Positions 54,084 to 62,950 of a stretch of 64,000 bases of DNA are shown piece by piece. The position numbers were made by a program, and so were the translations under genes. The notes under the pieces were generated by a model. It worked only from the letters and a program-made list of their open reading frames with translations, was not told the origin of the DNA and searched no databases. Position 1 is the first letter of the stretch, and every line of letters begins with the position of its first letter. The stretch covers positions 1-64,000 of the forward strand of contig JAIPDL010000007.1 in assembly GCA_021737695.1 (NCBI GenBank), given 5' to 3'. Source of the DNA: Desulfotignum sp. (GTDB lineage: Bacteria > Desulfobacterota > Desulfobacteria > Desulfobacterales > Desulfobacteraceae).

Positions 54084-56522
54084 TTATCCTTTCGCCTTGT
54101 ATACCCGGCACAACATGCTTTTAATGGGCGCGCCCAGCCCGCCTTTGCCTTCATTGGACATGGGGATGAGCTGGTTGACGTTGACATCCCACACCCCGAA
54201 CAGAGACGGCTCTGCCCCCTCTTTTTCCGGAAACCACCACCCATGCTCGGCCATGACCACATCCGGATGAATGATGGGGGTGGTCAACGCCGTGACCGTG
54301 ATTTTTCCCAGCCAGTTTTCCACGCACACTTTTTCCCCGTTGTTGATGCCCAGTTTTTCCGCAGTATCGGGATGGATTTCCAGTACCGGTTCTTTCTGCT
54401 GTTCCCTCAGCCAGGGGATCTGCCGGTGTTCCGAATGGAAAAAAGGGCCCATCCGCCGGCCCGTGCACAGGATCAAGGGATATTTCTTGAAAAGATCCGG
54501 GGTGCTGACCGGACTGTAGGGGGGTTCTTCATGGTATGGCATGGGGGCAAGTTCCCATTTTTCAAGCCACGACGAATACAGTTCGACTTTTCCGGAAGGG
54601 GTTCTGAATCCGGGCTTGCCGTCCGGCCGCAGCAGCCCTTTTTCATGCCGGGAATAGGGTTTGCTGGGATGACCGTCCGGCGGCATGATCCAGGTTTTTT
54701 CCTGCAAGTCCTTGTAAGTCATGCCCGCGGAAGCCAGCAGGCTGTCAAACAGATCATGGACCGATTCATAGGGAAAATCCTTCATGAACCGCTTGGACAG
54801 CTCCAGGTTGATCTCGATGTCTGACTTGCATTCCGCCACATCCACGGTTTTCTTGATGGCCTGGAGCGGGACCCACCAGGCTTTAAGGGAATCTTTTTCC
54901 AGGAAACTGGCCGCCGGCAGGATCACGTCGCACAGCATGGCCGTCGGGGTCATGAACAGGTCCACGCACACCGTGAAATCCAGTTTTTTGATGGCATCCC
55001 GCCATTTGCCGGGTTCCATGCCGGTACAGGCAATGGGATTGGCAGTCTGGATCCACATGCCCTTAATTTCATAGGGATCCCCGGAAAAGATCTGTTCCAG
55101 CACTTTGTCCGGCTGGGCCCAGGCCCTGAAATCCTTGATAGGACCATAGTCGTTCATGCCGATGCGCTTTTTGGCCACCTCGTCGGGCAGACTTAAAATC
55201 GCGCCCCCGGCATGATAGGGATAGGTGACCACATCACAGGCATACCGGGCAATGGCGTTGCCGCCGGGGATATCCAGGTTCCCGGTCATACACCACAGAT
55301 GGTTGATGGCCTGGGACGTGGGAATGGTGGAGGGAATGGTGTCGATGGGAAGGCCCCAGTGCAGGGCGGACGGCGCACTTTTCGCATACATCCGGGCCCC
55401 TTGAATGATTTTGTCTGCCGGCACCCAGGTGATTTCCGACACCTTTTCAGGGGTGTAATCAGCCGCGTTTTCCTGGTACCGGGTCCAGACAGTTTTAACG
55501 GTTGCCGAAGATCCGTCCGCCAGGGTCAAGCTGAACGCACCAGTGAGAGACGGCGTTGTGTCCGGTTGTTCATAGGACTGATCTTTGGAATCCCACACCA
55601 CAAAGTCACCCGATGCGGCATCATGCACCACAAAATTCTCATCCGACCCGCCGGACCGGAGATGGCTTTCCCGCAGCAGAGCCGGCCCCGCAGCTTTTTC
55701 CATGACCAAAAACGGGGCATTGGTCCATTTTTCCACAAATGACTGGTCCCAGAGGTTTTCCTTGAGGATCACATGAATAAACCCCAGGGCCAGGGCCGCA
55801 TCCGTTCCCGGCCGCAGCTGGAGCCACAATTTGGCCCGGGACGCGATCCAGGTGCACCGGGGATCGATCACCAGCAGCTGAGTACCCCGTTTCATCAGAT
55901 CCACATACCAGTGTCCGAAAAACCCGTCCGGACAGGTGGCCGGCAGATTCTGCCCCCAGATGGTCACGGTTTCCGGGATCTTGTATTCGGGATCATCATA
56001 CCGTTTCTCATGCCACTGGGACGCGTCCACCACGGCAAAATCCCCCTGGGTGATGGACATCATCATCAGCCGGGGGGTGTAGCAGGAGATCCCGGAAAGC
56101 CCGAACATCCAGTTGGGGCTGCCATAGGCATAGGCCAGCATGGAGATCCACCCCCCGATATCCCGGCCAGTGCCCTGGTGGAAGATCACGGATTCAGGTC
56201 CGTGATCCTTCCGGATTTTTTTCATTTTTTCTTCAATGAGATCAAAGGCTTCGTCCCAGGAAATGGGCACGAATTTTCCCTCCCCTTTTTTTCCCACCCG
56301 CTTCAGCGGCGTTTTCAAACGATCCGGATGATACATGTACTGGGTCATGGACAGACACCGGGAACACAACCGCCCCTGGTTCCAGGGATGGTCCGGGTCT
56401 CCTTCCACCTTGATGACCTTGTTGTCCTTGACATGGACCAAAACCCCGCATCCGCCGTGACATCCCGGTCCCGGCGACCACGTGGTGGTTTTGATAATCG
56501 TAACCCCATCTTTTCGGCTCAT
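54084..56522 (-). CDS. Molybdopterin (Mo/W-bis-PGD) oxidoreductase, DMSO-reductase superfamily
   Basis: GPESVIFHQGTGRD, LLVIDPRCTWIASRAKLWLQLRPGTDAALALGFIHVIL, TPSGKVELYSSWLEKW; start set at MSRKDG. Confidence 0.92.
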   Translation of the reverse strand: MSRKDGVTIIKTTTWSPGPGCHGGCGVLVHVKDNKVIKVEGDPDHPWNQGRLCSRCLSMTQYMYHPDRLKTPLKRVGKKGEGKFVPISWDEAFDLIEEKMKKIRKDHGPESVIFHQGTGRDIGGWISMLAYAYGSPNWMFGLSGISCYTPRLMMMSITQGDFAVVDASQWHEKRYDDPEYKIPETVTIWGQNLPATCPDGFFGHWYVDLMKRGTQLLVIDPRCTWIASRAKLWLQLRPGTDAALALGFIHVILKENLWDQSFVEKWTNAPFLVMEKAAGPALLRESHLRSGGSDENFVVHDAASGDFVVWDSKDQSYEQPDTTPSLTGAFSLTLADGSSATVKTVWTRYQENAADYTPEKVSEITWVPADKIIQGARMYAKSAPSALHWGLPIDTIPSTIPTSQAINHLWCMTGNLDIPGGNAIARYACDVVTYPYHAGGAILSLPDEVAKKRIGMNDYGPIKDFRAWAQPDKVLEQIFSGDPYEIKGMWIQTANPIACTGMEPGKWRDAIKKLDFTVCVDLFMTPTAMLCDVILPAASFLEKDSLKAWWVPLQAIKKTVDVAECKSDIEINLELSKRFMKDFPYESVHDLFDSLLASAGMTYKDLQEKTWIMPPDGHPSKPYSRHEKGLLRPDGKPGFRTPSGKVELYSSWLEKWELAPMPYHEEPPYSPVSTPDLFKKYPLILCTGRRMGPFFHSEHRQIPWLREQQKEPVLEIHPDTAEKLGINNGEKVCVENWLGKITVTALTTPIIHPDVVMAEHGWWFPEKEGAEPSLFGVWDVNVNQLIPMSNEGKGGLGAPIKSMLCRVYKAKG

Positions 56523-56538
56523 AACACCTCCTTGGTTT

Positions 56539-57339
56539 TTATATGGATGCACCGGCCTGGCGGGAGATCCACCGGCCCATGGCCGAGACCCTTTCTCCCA
56601 TGGCCGGGATTTCATCTTCTCGAAACATCCCCGCAAGCACCACCCCGGCGAAAACAGTATTCCCGTGATCGAACACGGGGGCTGCCACGGCACGGATCCC
56701 GGGCGTCATGGATTCGTTGTCCACGGCATACCCGTTTTCCCGGCACCAGACAAATTCCGCTTCCAGCCGGGCCCGGTCCGCCCGGGTAGTTTCCCCGTAA
56801 AAATGCAGGGGCTGTGATGCCAGAATCTTTTCTCTGGTTTCATCATCCATGGCCGCCACAATGGCCTTGCCATGGGCTCCGTGGGTGATGTGAAAACACT
56901 GGTTCTGACGAATGGTCAAAGACACCATTGCATTGCCGTCATATTTCCCGACCACGTAAAACCGGTCGTTTGAAACAATGCCCAGCATTGCTGTGCCGGC
57001 GGTTTCATCAGCCAGAGACTGAAGATGGGCACTGGCTGCCGCATTGATATCCAGGTTGTCAATCGCCCTGGCCCCCAGGGGAATCACGGCAGGCCCCAGT
57101 GAATACGTCTTGCTGTTTCCATCCCGGACGACAAACCCGTACTCGCCCAGTGAATTCAATATGGAATACCCTTTGCTTTTGTGAATGCCGATGGCCTCAC
57201 AGATCCGGGTCAGGGTCATGTCCGTTCCCGGGTGGCTGCCCAGGTACAAAAGTAGCTGAGCCGCCTGACTCACCGCCGGCGACAAAGGCCTGGCAGGGGG
57301 GTTTTTCTTTTTTTCATCCATCAGGCGTTCCTTTTTCAA
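56539..57339 (-). CDS. IclR-family transcriptional regulator
   Basis: MTLTRICEAIGIHKSKGYSILNSLGEYGFV HTH and IclR effector domain. Confidence 0.92.
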   Translation of the reverse strand: MKKERLMDEKKKNPPARPLSPAVSQAAQLLLYLGSHPGTDMTLTRICEAIGIHKSKGYSILNSLGEYGFVVRDGNSKTYSLGPAVIPLGARAIDNLDINAAASAHLQSLADETAGTAMLGIVSNDRFYVVGKYDGNAMVSLTIRQNQCFHITHGAHGKAIVAAMDDETREKILASQPLHFYGETTRADRARLEAEFVWCRENGYAVDNESMTPGIRAVAAPVFDHGNTVFAGVVLAGMFREDEIPAMGERVSAMGRWISRQAGASI

Positions 57340-57347
57340 AAAGACCT

Positions 57348-57392
57348 TATTTATTCTATATACAGAATCTAATTCCTTATATAGAATAAATA
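57348..57392. promoter_or_regulatory. Candidate IclR operator: perfect 15-bp inverted repeat
   Basis: TATTTATTCTATATA (57348-57362) and TATATAGAATAAATA (57378-57392), 8 bp upstream of the IclR start. Confidence 0.7.
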
Positions 57393-57504
57393 TACGAGCC
57401 CTGTCAAGATGAGCCCGACTAAAAAATCTTGACGGGATATCTCAATCTTGTCTTGTTTGTTTTCCGTGTGATACACTGGATATCAACCAAGGAAACGCAT
57501 AAAC

Positions 57505-57624
57505 GTGTCTGACACAACGATCACATACTATACCACCCAAGTCAAAGACCTGGTTCAGCGTTATGAATCTGCGGATGTGTCAGACCTGCACGCTCTGCTG
57601 GCAGACAGAAAAAATAATTTGTAA
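57505..57624 (+). pseudogene. Truncated N-terminus of a class I SAM-dependent methyltransferase (remnant)
   Basis: GTG ORF VSDTTITYYTTQVKDLVQRYESADVSDLHALLADRKNNL* matches the N-terminal style of small YY...RYESADVS methyltransferases but stops before the SAM motif. Confidence 0.5.
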
Positions 57625-57638
57625 AAATATTATAAAAT

Positions 57639-57681
57639 ATAATTTGTATTAACCATAAAATTAACGCATAATACAAATTAT
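57639..57681. promoter_or_regulatory. Candidate HipB autoregulatory operator
   Basis: Perfect 13-bp inverted repeat ATAATTTGTATTA/TAATACAAATTAT, 17-nt spacer, right arm overlapping the hipB ATG; a further TAATTTGTA at 57615-57623. Confidence 0.7.
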
Positions 57682-57982
57682 GATTGATGATATAGAAAAA
57701 ACCGCCTTAGAAAATCTGGGCCAGCGATTGAAAACCGCCCGACTGGCTCGCAATGATTCCCAAAAAGAATTTGCCTGGCGGATAGGGGTCTCCATTCCCA
57801 CCCTGCAGAACATGGAGCAGGGCAAACCCACCGTGGCCATCGGCACCTGGGTAAAAGCCCTGAACGTGCTTGACAGGCTCGATGATCTGAACCGTTTGCT
57901 GGCCCCTGAAGAATCGTTGTTCGCGCAACATGAGCGGATCAAACAACTTTCCGGCCGGCAACGTGCCAGGAGGAAAAAATAA
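57680..57982 (+). CDS. hipB: HipB-like HTH antitoxin
   Basis: LGQRLKTARLARNDSQKEFAWRIGVSIPTLQNMEQGKPTVAIGTWVKAL (XRE HTH); adjacent hipA. Confidence 0.88.
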   Translation: MIDDIEKTALENLGQRLKTARLARNDSQKEFAWRIGVSIPTLQNMEQGKPTVAIGTWVKALNVLDRLDDLNRLLAPEESLFAQHERIKQLSGRQRARRKK

Positions 57983-59188
57983 TTGCTTCATCTGGATGTC
58001 ATCCTTATTTTTCCAACCCGTTTGAAAATAAAATGCGGCGAAATCATTACGGGAATGCCTGACCCCAACGGCAGAACAAAGGGGGCATTCCGCTACACAC
58101 CTGAATATTTGCAGCATCCGGATGCATTTCCGCTGGACCCTGTCAACCTGCCGCTGGACCCAAAAGAGTTCTTATCCAATCGACCCCAGGGGATTCACGG
58201 GGTGTTCGAAGATGCCCTGCCCGATGACTGGGGCAGAAAAATTCTGGCCCGCAAAGCGAATCTCACCCTTCGGGAACAGACAGAACCCCGATTTCTGGAG
58301 GCGATTGGAAACAATGGAATGGGGGCGTTATGCTTTGAAACCGGCCACCCAGTCAGGGCACAAGACCCCTGTGCCGATATTGTGACCCTGGACAAACTGC
58401 TTGAACTGGCATTGAAATATGATGCCGGCGAATATCTGAATGACCAGGAGTTCGCCGCTTTGGCATTATGCGGCAGCTCTCCCGGTGGTGCCCGCCCAAA
58501 ATCACTGGTTCGAGACAAAGACAATACCCTGTGGCTGGCAAAATTTCCCAGACACAACGATCCTGTCCATGTCGAACCCATAGAAGCGGCAACACTGGCA
58601 ATTGCCCGGAATGCAGGCTTGCCCATACCTGATTTCAAACTGATCCCTGTGGGTTCCCGCAACACGTTACTGGTAAAGCGATTTGATGTAGCAGACTCCG
58701 GCGGCAGATACCATATGATCAGCATAAAAACACTGTTGAACGCCTCATATCATGCCTGGTACACGGATATTTTCAAGGCAGTGAAAAAATACAGTGCTCA
58801 GCCGTCGATGGATATCCCGGCGCTATTTCGGCAAATGGTGTTCAATGCCACCATCGGCAATACGGATGATCACTTGAAAAATTTCAGCATGCTTCACAAA
58901 GAAACCGGGTTCTGCCTGTCTCCTGCTTATGATCTGCTGCCCGATATTCATGGCAAACGATCCCATTCATTGTCATTTCCCGAAGGTGCTGGAGAATTCG
59001 CGCCTGACAGATCTCCATTTCTGAGATTTGGCGCAACGCTGAACATCAAAAATCCGGATCAGATCATCGATTCGATTATCCGGGAAGTATCCGCCTGGCA
59101 GGATGTTTTTGAAGAATATGGCGTACCAGGTTCAGATATCCGGAAACTTGCCGGGGACATCAATTATCGACTGGCGAAATTAAAATAA
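57983..59188 (+). CDS. hipA: HipA-like serine/threonine kinase toxin
   Basis: GSSPGGARPKSLV, NATIGNTDDHLKNFSML, LSPAYDLLPD; TTG start directly after hipB stop. Confidence 0.92.
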   Translation: MLHLDVILIFPTRLKIKCGEIITGMPDPNGRTKGAFRYTPEYLQHPDAFPLDPVNLPLDPKEFLSNRPQGIHGVFEDALPDDWGRKILARKANLTLREQTEPRFLEAIGNNGMGALCFETGHPVRAQDPCADIVTLDKLLELALKYDAGEYLNDQEFAALALCGSSPGGARPKSLVRDKDNTLWLAKFPRHNDPVHVEPIEAATLAIARNAGLPIPDFKLIPVGSRNTLLVKRFDVADSGGRYHMISIKTLLNASYHAWYTDIFKAVKKYSAQPSMDIPALFRQMVFNATIGNTDDHLKNFSMLHKETGFCLSPAYDLLPDIHGKRSHSLSFPEGAGEFAPDRSPFLRFGATLNIKNPDQIIDSIIREVSAWQDVFEEYGVPGSDIRKLAGDINYRLAKLK

Positions 59189-59276
59189 GCTAAACTGATG
59201 ATCTGTACAGCAAAAAATGCCATAATACCCATTGATAACGATTCAACCCAAAAGACCACGATGAAAGGACAGACCC

Positions 59277-60557
59277 ATGGCCCACAAATTCAACACCCTG
59301 GCCCTTCATGCCGGCATTCACACGGATGACACCCTGTCCCGGGGCGTGCCGGTCCACCGCACCACGGCTTACCTGTTCAAGGACACGGCCCACGCCGCTG
59401 ATCTGTTTGCCTTGAAGGAGCTGGGCAATATCTATTCCCGCCTCCAGAACCCCACCCAGGACGTGCTGGAAAAACGGGTGGCGGCCCTGGAAAACGGGGC
59501 CGCAGCCCTGGCCGTGGCTTCGGGAACCGCCGCGATCTTCTACACCATCATCAATATCTGCGGCCACGGGGACGAAGTGGTGTCCACGGCCAACCTGTAC
59601 GGCGGCACCATCACCATGTTTTCCCACATGCTGCCGGAAATGGGCATCAACGTGCACTATGTCCACCCGGACAAAGAAGACGACATCGAACAGGCCATCA
59701 CCCCGGCCACGAGATTGTTGTTCTGCGAAACCATCGGCAACCCGTCCCTGGACGTGGTGAACATCCGGAAAATGGCGGACATCGCCGACAAACACCATCT
59801 GCCCCTGGCCGTGGATTCCACATTCACCACCCCATACCTGATCCGGCCCATTGAACACGGGGCTCACATCGTGATCCATTCCCTCACCAAGTGGATGGGG
59901 GGTCACGGCACGGCCCTGGGCGGCATTGCCGTGGACAGCGGTACCTTTGACTGGACCGATGCCAGATTCCGGCTGTACAATGATCCGGACCCCTCCTACC
60001 ATGACCTGCGGTTTGCCCATGATCTGGGAGATCTGAATCCGCTGGCCTTCATCCTGCGGATGCGGGTGGGACCGCTGCGGAATTTGGGGGCCTGCATCAG
60101 CCCGGACAATGCCTGGATGTTTTTGCAGGGGATCGAAACGTTGGGGCTGCGCATGAAACAGCACTGTGAAAACGCCCAGGCCGTGGCAAAATTCCTTTCG
60201 GATCACCCGGCCGTGGCCTGGGTGAGATACCCGGGACTGCCCAGCGACCCTTCCCATGACACGGCCGCATCCCAGTTTGACAACGGGTTCGGCGGCATGG
60301 TGGTGTTCGGTCTCAAATCCGGCCGAAAAGGCGGGGAAACATTCATCAACAGCTTGCAGCTGTTCTCCCACCTGGCCAATGTGGGAGACGCCAAAAGCCT
60401 GGCCATCCATCCGGGTTCCACCACCCATTCCCAGCTGTCAGACGCGGAACTCATCGAAGCCGGGGTCACCCCGGACATGGTGCGGCTGTCCATCGGCATT
60501 GAGGACATGGAAGACATCCTGGCAGACCTGGACCAGGCCATCAACGCGGCCCAATGA
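59277..60557 (+). CDS. Cys/Met-metabolism PLP enzyme (O-acetylhomoserine sulfhydrylase/methionine gamma-lyase type)
   Basis: MAHKFNTLALHAG, SGTAAIFYTIINIC, HSLTKWMGGHGTALGG. Confidence 0.9.
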   Translation: MAHKFNTLALHAGIHTDDTLSRGVPVHRTTAYLFKDTAHAADLFALKELGNIYSRLQNPTQDVLEKRVAALENGAAALAVASGTAAIFYTIINICGHGDEVVSTANLYGGTITMFSHMLPEMGINVHYVHPDKEDDIEQAITPATRLLFCETIGNPSLDVVNIRKMADIADKHHLPLAVDSTFTTPYLIRPIEHGAHIVIHSLTKWMGGHGTALGGIAVDSGTFDWTDARFRLYNDPDPSYHDLRFAHDLGDLNPLAFILRMRVGPLRNLGACISPDNAWMFLQGIETLGLRMKQHCENAQAVAKFLSDHPAVAWVRYPGLPSDPSHDTAASQFDNGFGGMVVFGLKSGRKGGETFINSLQLFSHLANVGDAKSLAIHPGSTTHSQLSDAELIEAGVTPDMVRLSIGIEDMEDILADLDQAINAAQ

Positions 60558-60569
60558 TGCTTGTGCCGG

Positions 60570-61190
60570 CTATTTTTTACTGACCGCCAGGATCCCGCCG
60601 GCACAAAACAGAATCACGGCCGTGACCCGGTTCTGAACCCGGGCCAGGTTCCGCTGGCGCAGCCATTTGAACACCCTTGCCCCGAACAGGGCATAGGCCA
60701 TGGCACTGCTGCCCTGGATGACAAAAAAACTGGCCGCCAGAACAAGAAAATGGGCCGTGTAATGATCCGGGTGGATAAACTGGGGAAACAGCACCGTGAA
60801 CACCAGCACAGACTTGGGGTTGGACATGCCCGTGGCAAAGCCCAAGGAAACCTGCTTGACCGGGGAGACGGGCAGGCCCGTGTGGGTTATCTCCATCTCC
60901 TGGATGGACTGCCGCCAGTTTTTGACCCCCAGCAGGACCAGGTAGATGACACCCACCCACTTGATGGTGTTGAATACCACCGTGGAGTTCTGGACAATCA
61001 CCCCCAGGCCCAGGTACACCACCACCATCTGAACCATATAGGCGGCCGACCCGCCGAAAATACCCGGCAGGGTCCGGTAAAACCCGTGCTTCACGCTGGA
61101 GGACATGGAAAACATGGTCATGGGCCCCGGTGTATAGGCAATGGCCGTCATCATCACAAAAAAAGTAAACCAGCTACTTACCGGCATCAT
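60570..61190 (-). CDS. LysE/RhtB-family amino-acid exporter
   Basis: YTPGPMTMFSMSSSVKHGFYRTLPGIFGG; GFATGMSNPKSVLVFTVLFPQFI. Confidence 0.9.
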   Translation of the reverse strand: MMPVSSWFTFFVMMTAIAYTPGPMTMFSMSSSVKHGFYRTLPGIFGGSAAYMVQMVVVYLGLGVIVQNSTVVFNTIKWVGVIYLVLLGVKNWRQSIQEMEITHTGLPVSPVKQVSLGFATGMSNPKSVLVFTVLFPQFIHPDHYTAHFLVLAASFFVIQGSSAMAYALFGARVFKWLRQRNLARVQNRVTAVILFCAGGILAVSKK

Positions 61191-61277
61191 GGGTCACACC
61201 TTCTTAAAAAAACATGAATGCATACTTGATTGTGCGATTTACCAGAAAACCGCTCCTCCGCCAATCGAAATGATACG

Positions 61278-62831
61278 CTAATCGAAAATTTCCGCATATT
61301 TTTCTTCTACCGCCTGAATTTCATCAGCCGTCAGTTTTTTGAATTCTCTTTTTCCTGCACGTTTTGACAACTTTCCATGGTTTTGGGAAAGAAACCGGAT
61401 AAGCAGATCAACCATATTATCGGGCATTTCAATATGGTTTTTGATGAATTCATTGAGCATATCATATTTTTTAAGGTATGCGACTTCTTCAGGAAGGGTT
61501 GTATTGACTGTTTCCGCAACGCATTCAAAGAAAAATTCAGCCTGTGTGGTTGCATCAAAATAACGATACAAATCCATGGTCTCGTTAAGCACCTCCACAT
61601 TGTTTTTCTCCGTTGGCCGCCATTTGATCAAATCAAGCCTCGGCCTGGAGAAATGCTCCAATACGTTCCTGTATTCCTCTATCCGGGCCAGAATAACGGC
61701 AGATACCGGGAAGATTAATCCTTTTGGAACAAATTTTTTTTCAGCCAGGACATGGTGAAACAGATACCGGTGAATCCTGCCGTTTCCATCTTCAAACGGG
61801 TGAATAAAAACAAAGCCGAAAGCAATGACTGCCGCTGATAACACAGCATGAAAGTCATCTTTAGATAGAAGTTCATACGTATTGATAAGGCCTGACAGCA
61901 ACGTGTCTAAATCATCTGCCCTGGCGGAAATATGATCGGGCATGGGCATGCCTGTGGTGCGGTCATGTTCTCCGACAAAACCGCCCTGCTTTCGCAATCC
62001 CGATGTGATGAAGCGATTGTCTTCAATGACGATCTGTTGCAGGTACACCAGCTCAGAAACAGTTATTTTGCGTTTTCCAGCTTCTCCTATAGCTCTTCCC
62101 CATCGTTCTATCCGGTTATGCGGAGGGGTTTCCCCTTCGATTGTGTAAGAGGCTTTTGAATCTTTGAGCAAAAGAAAAGCGGCGGCTCTGCCTAAAAGAT
62201 CGGGATGAATCTGGCCGATATTTTTTTCAGCTGCTTCCGACAGGTTCCTGCCAGCGAACTTTTCAAGCTTTTTTGTTTTTCGGATCAGCGGGCAGAAATT
62301 CCGCGTTCCCGGCAAGTTATTCCGGACCCGATGACGTCTGGATGGATATGATTTCCCTTCATACTGCAACCTGCTGTCAATGAGTGGAACAAAATTTCCC
62401 ATGGTTGCATCTTCAATATCCAGTTGTTCATCACGCAACCACTCCCATAAAAACCACAACCGCCGGCTGTACCGGCCTGTAGGCTCTGAAAGAACCATTT
62501 TCCTGATCTCTTCGGGTTCAATTTTTTGAAACAAGGCATTGAGAACAGCCAGATCAACACCCTCATATTTAAGCGCAAACACCAAATGTCCATAAAGTGT
62601 GTCTTTCGGCTTATGGCGCGGTGTAAAAATATGCCATCGCTCACAATCATATTTTTTGTGTTTTGTACCTATGGCACATAGATAATCCGGATCAGGAACT
62701 TTTAAGCCATATGTTGAGATCAATGCTGAATATCCAGCAAAGCTGCTTCCCTCCTCCAAAGCTGTAAAACCGTGAAAAATCATTTCGTGCTGTGAATTTT
62801 GATTATAATGGATCATTTTTATGATTTCCAT
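61278..62831 (-). CDS. Fic-family protein (class II-like, N-terminal inhibitory motif)
   Basis: FIHPFEDGNGRIHRYLFHHVL active-site loop; SYTIEGE upstream matches the [S/T]xxxE[G/N] inhibitory motif. Confidence 0.9.
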   Translation of the reverse strand: MEIIKMIHYNQNSQHEMIFHGFTALEEGSSFAGYSALISTYGLKVPDPDYLCAIGTKHKKYDCERWHIFTPRHKPKDTLYGHLVFALKYEGVDLAVLNALFQKIEPEEIRKMVLSEPTGRYSRRLWFLWEWLRDEQLDIEDATMGNFVPLIDSRLQYEGKSYPSRRHRVRNNLPGTRNFCPLIRKTKKLEKFAGRNLSEAAEKNIGQIHPDLLGRAAAFLLLKDSKASYTIEGETPPHNRIERWGRAIGEAGKRKITVSELVYLQQIVIEDNRFITSGLRKQGGFVGEHDRTTGMPMPDHISARADDLDTLLSGLINTYELLSKDDFHAVLSAAVIAFGFVFIHPFEDGNGRIHRYLFHHVLAEKKFVPKGLIFPVSAVILARIEEYRNVLEHFSRPRLDLIKWRPTEKNNVEVLNETMDLYRYFDATTQAEFFFECVAETVNTTLPEEVAYLKKYDMLNEFIKNHIEMPDNMVDLLIRFLSQNHGKLSKRAGKREFKKLTADEIQAVEEKYAEIFD

Positions 62832-62918
62832 TTTGGTTTGTCTAAATCATAATGGCATGAAAAATGATTATTGTCTATGAATTTTGATTATGAAAATAGA
62901 ATCAGATGAAAAATGATT
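62773..62918. repeat. Degenerate 34-bp direct repeats at the 5' end of the fic gene
   Basis: 62773-62806 and 62858-62891 match at 27/34 positions; partial third copy TGAAAAATGATT at 62907-62918. Confidence 0.7.
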
Positions 62919-62950
62919 TTCAGATTTTCAAATCAGAACGTGTCGTCGTA

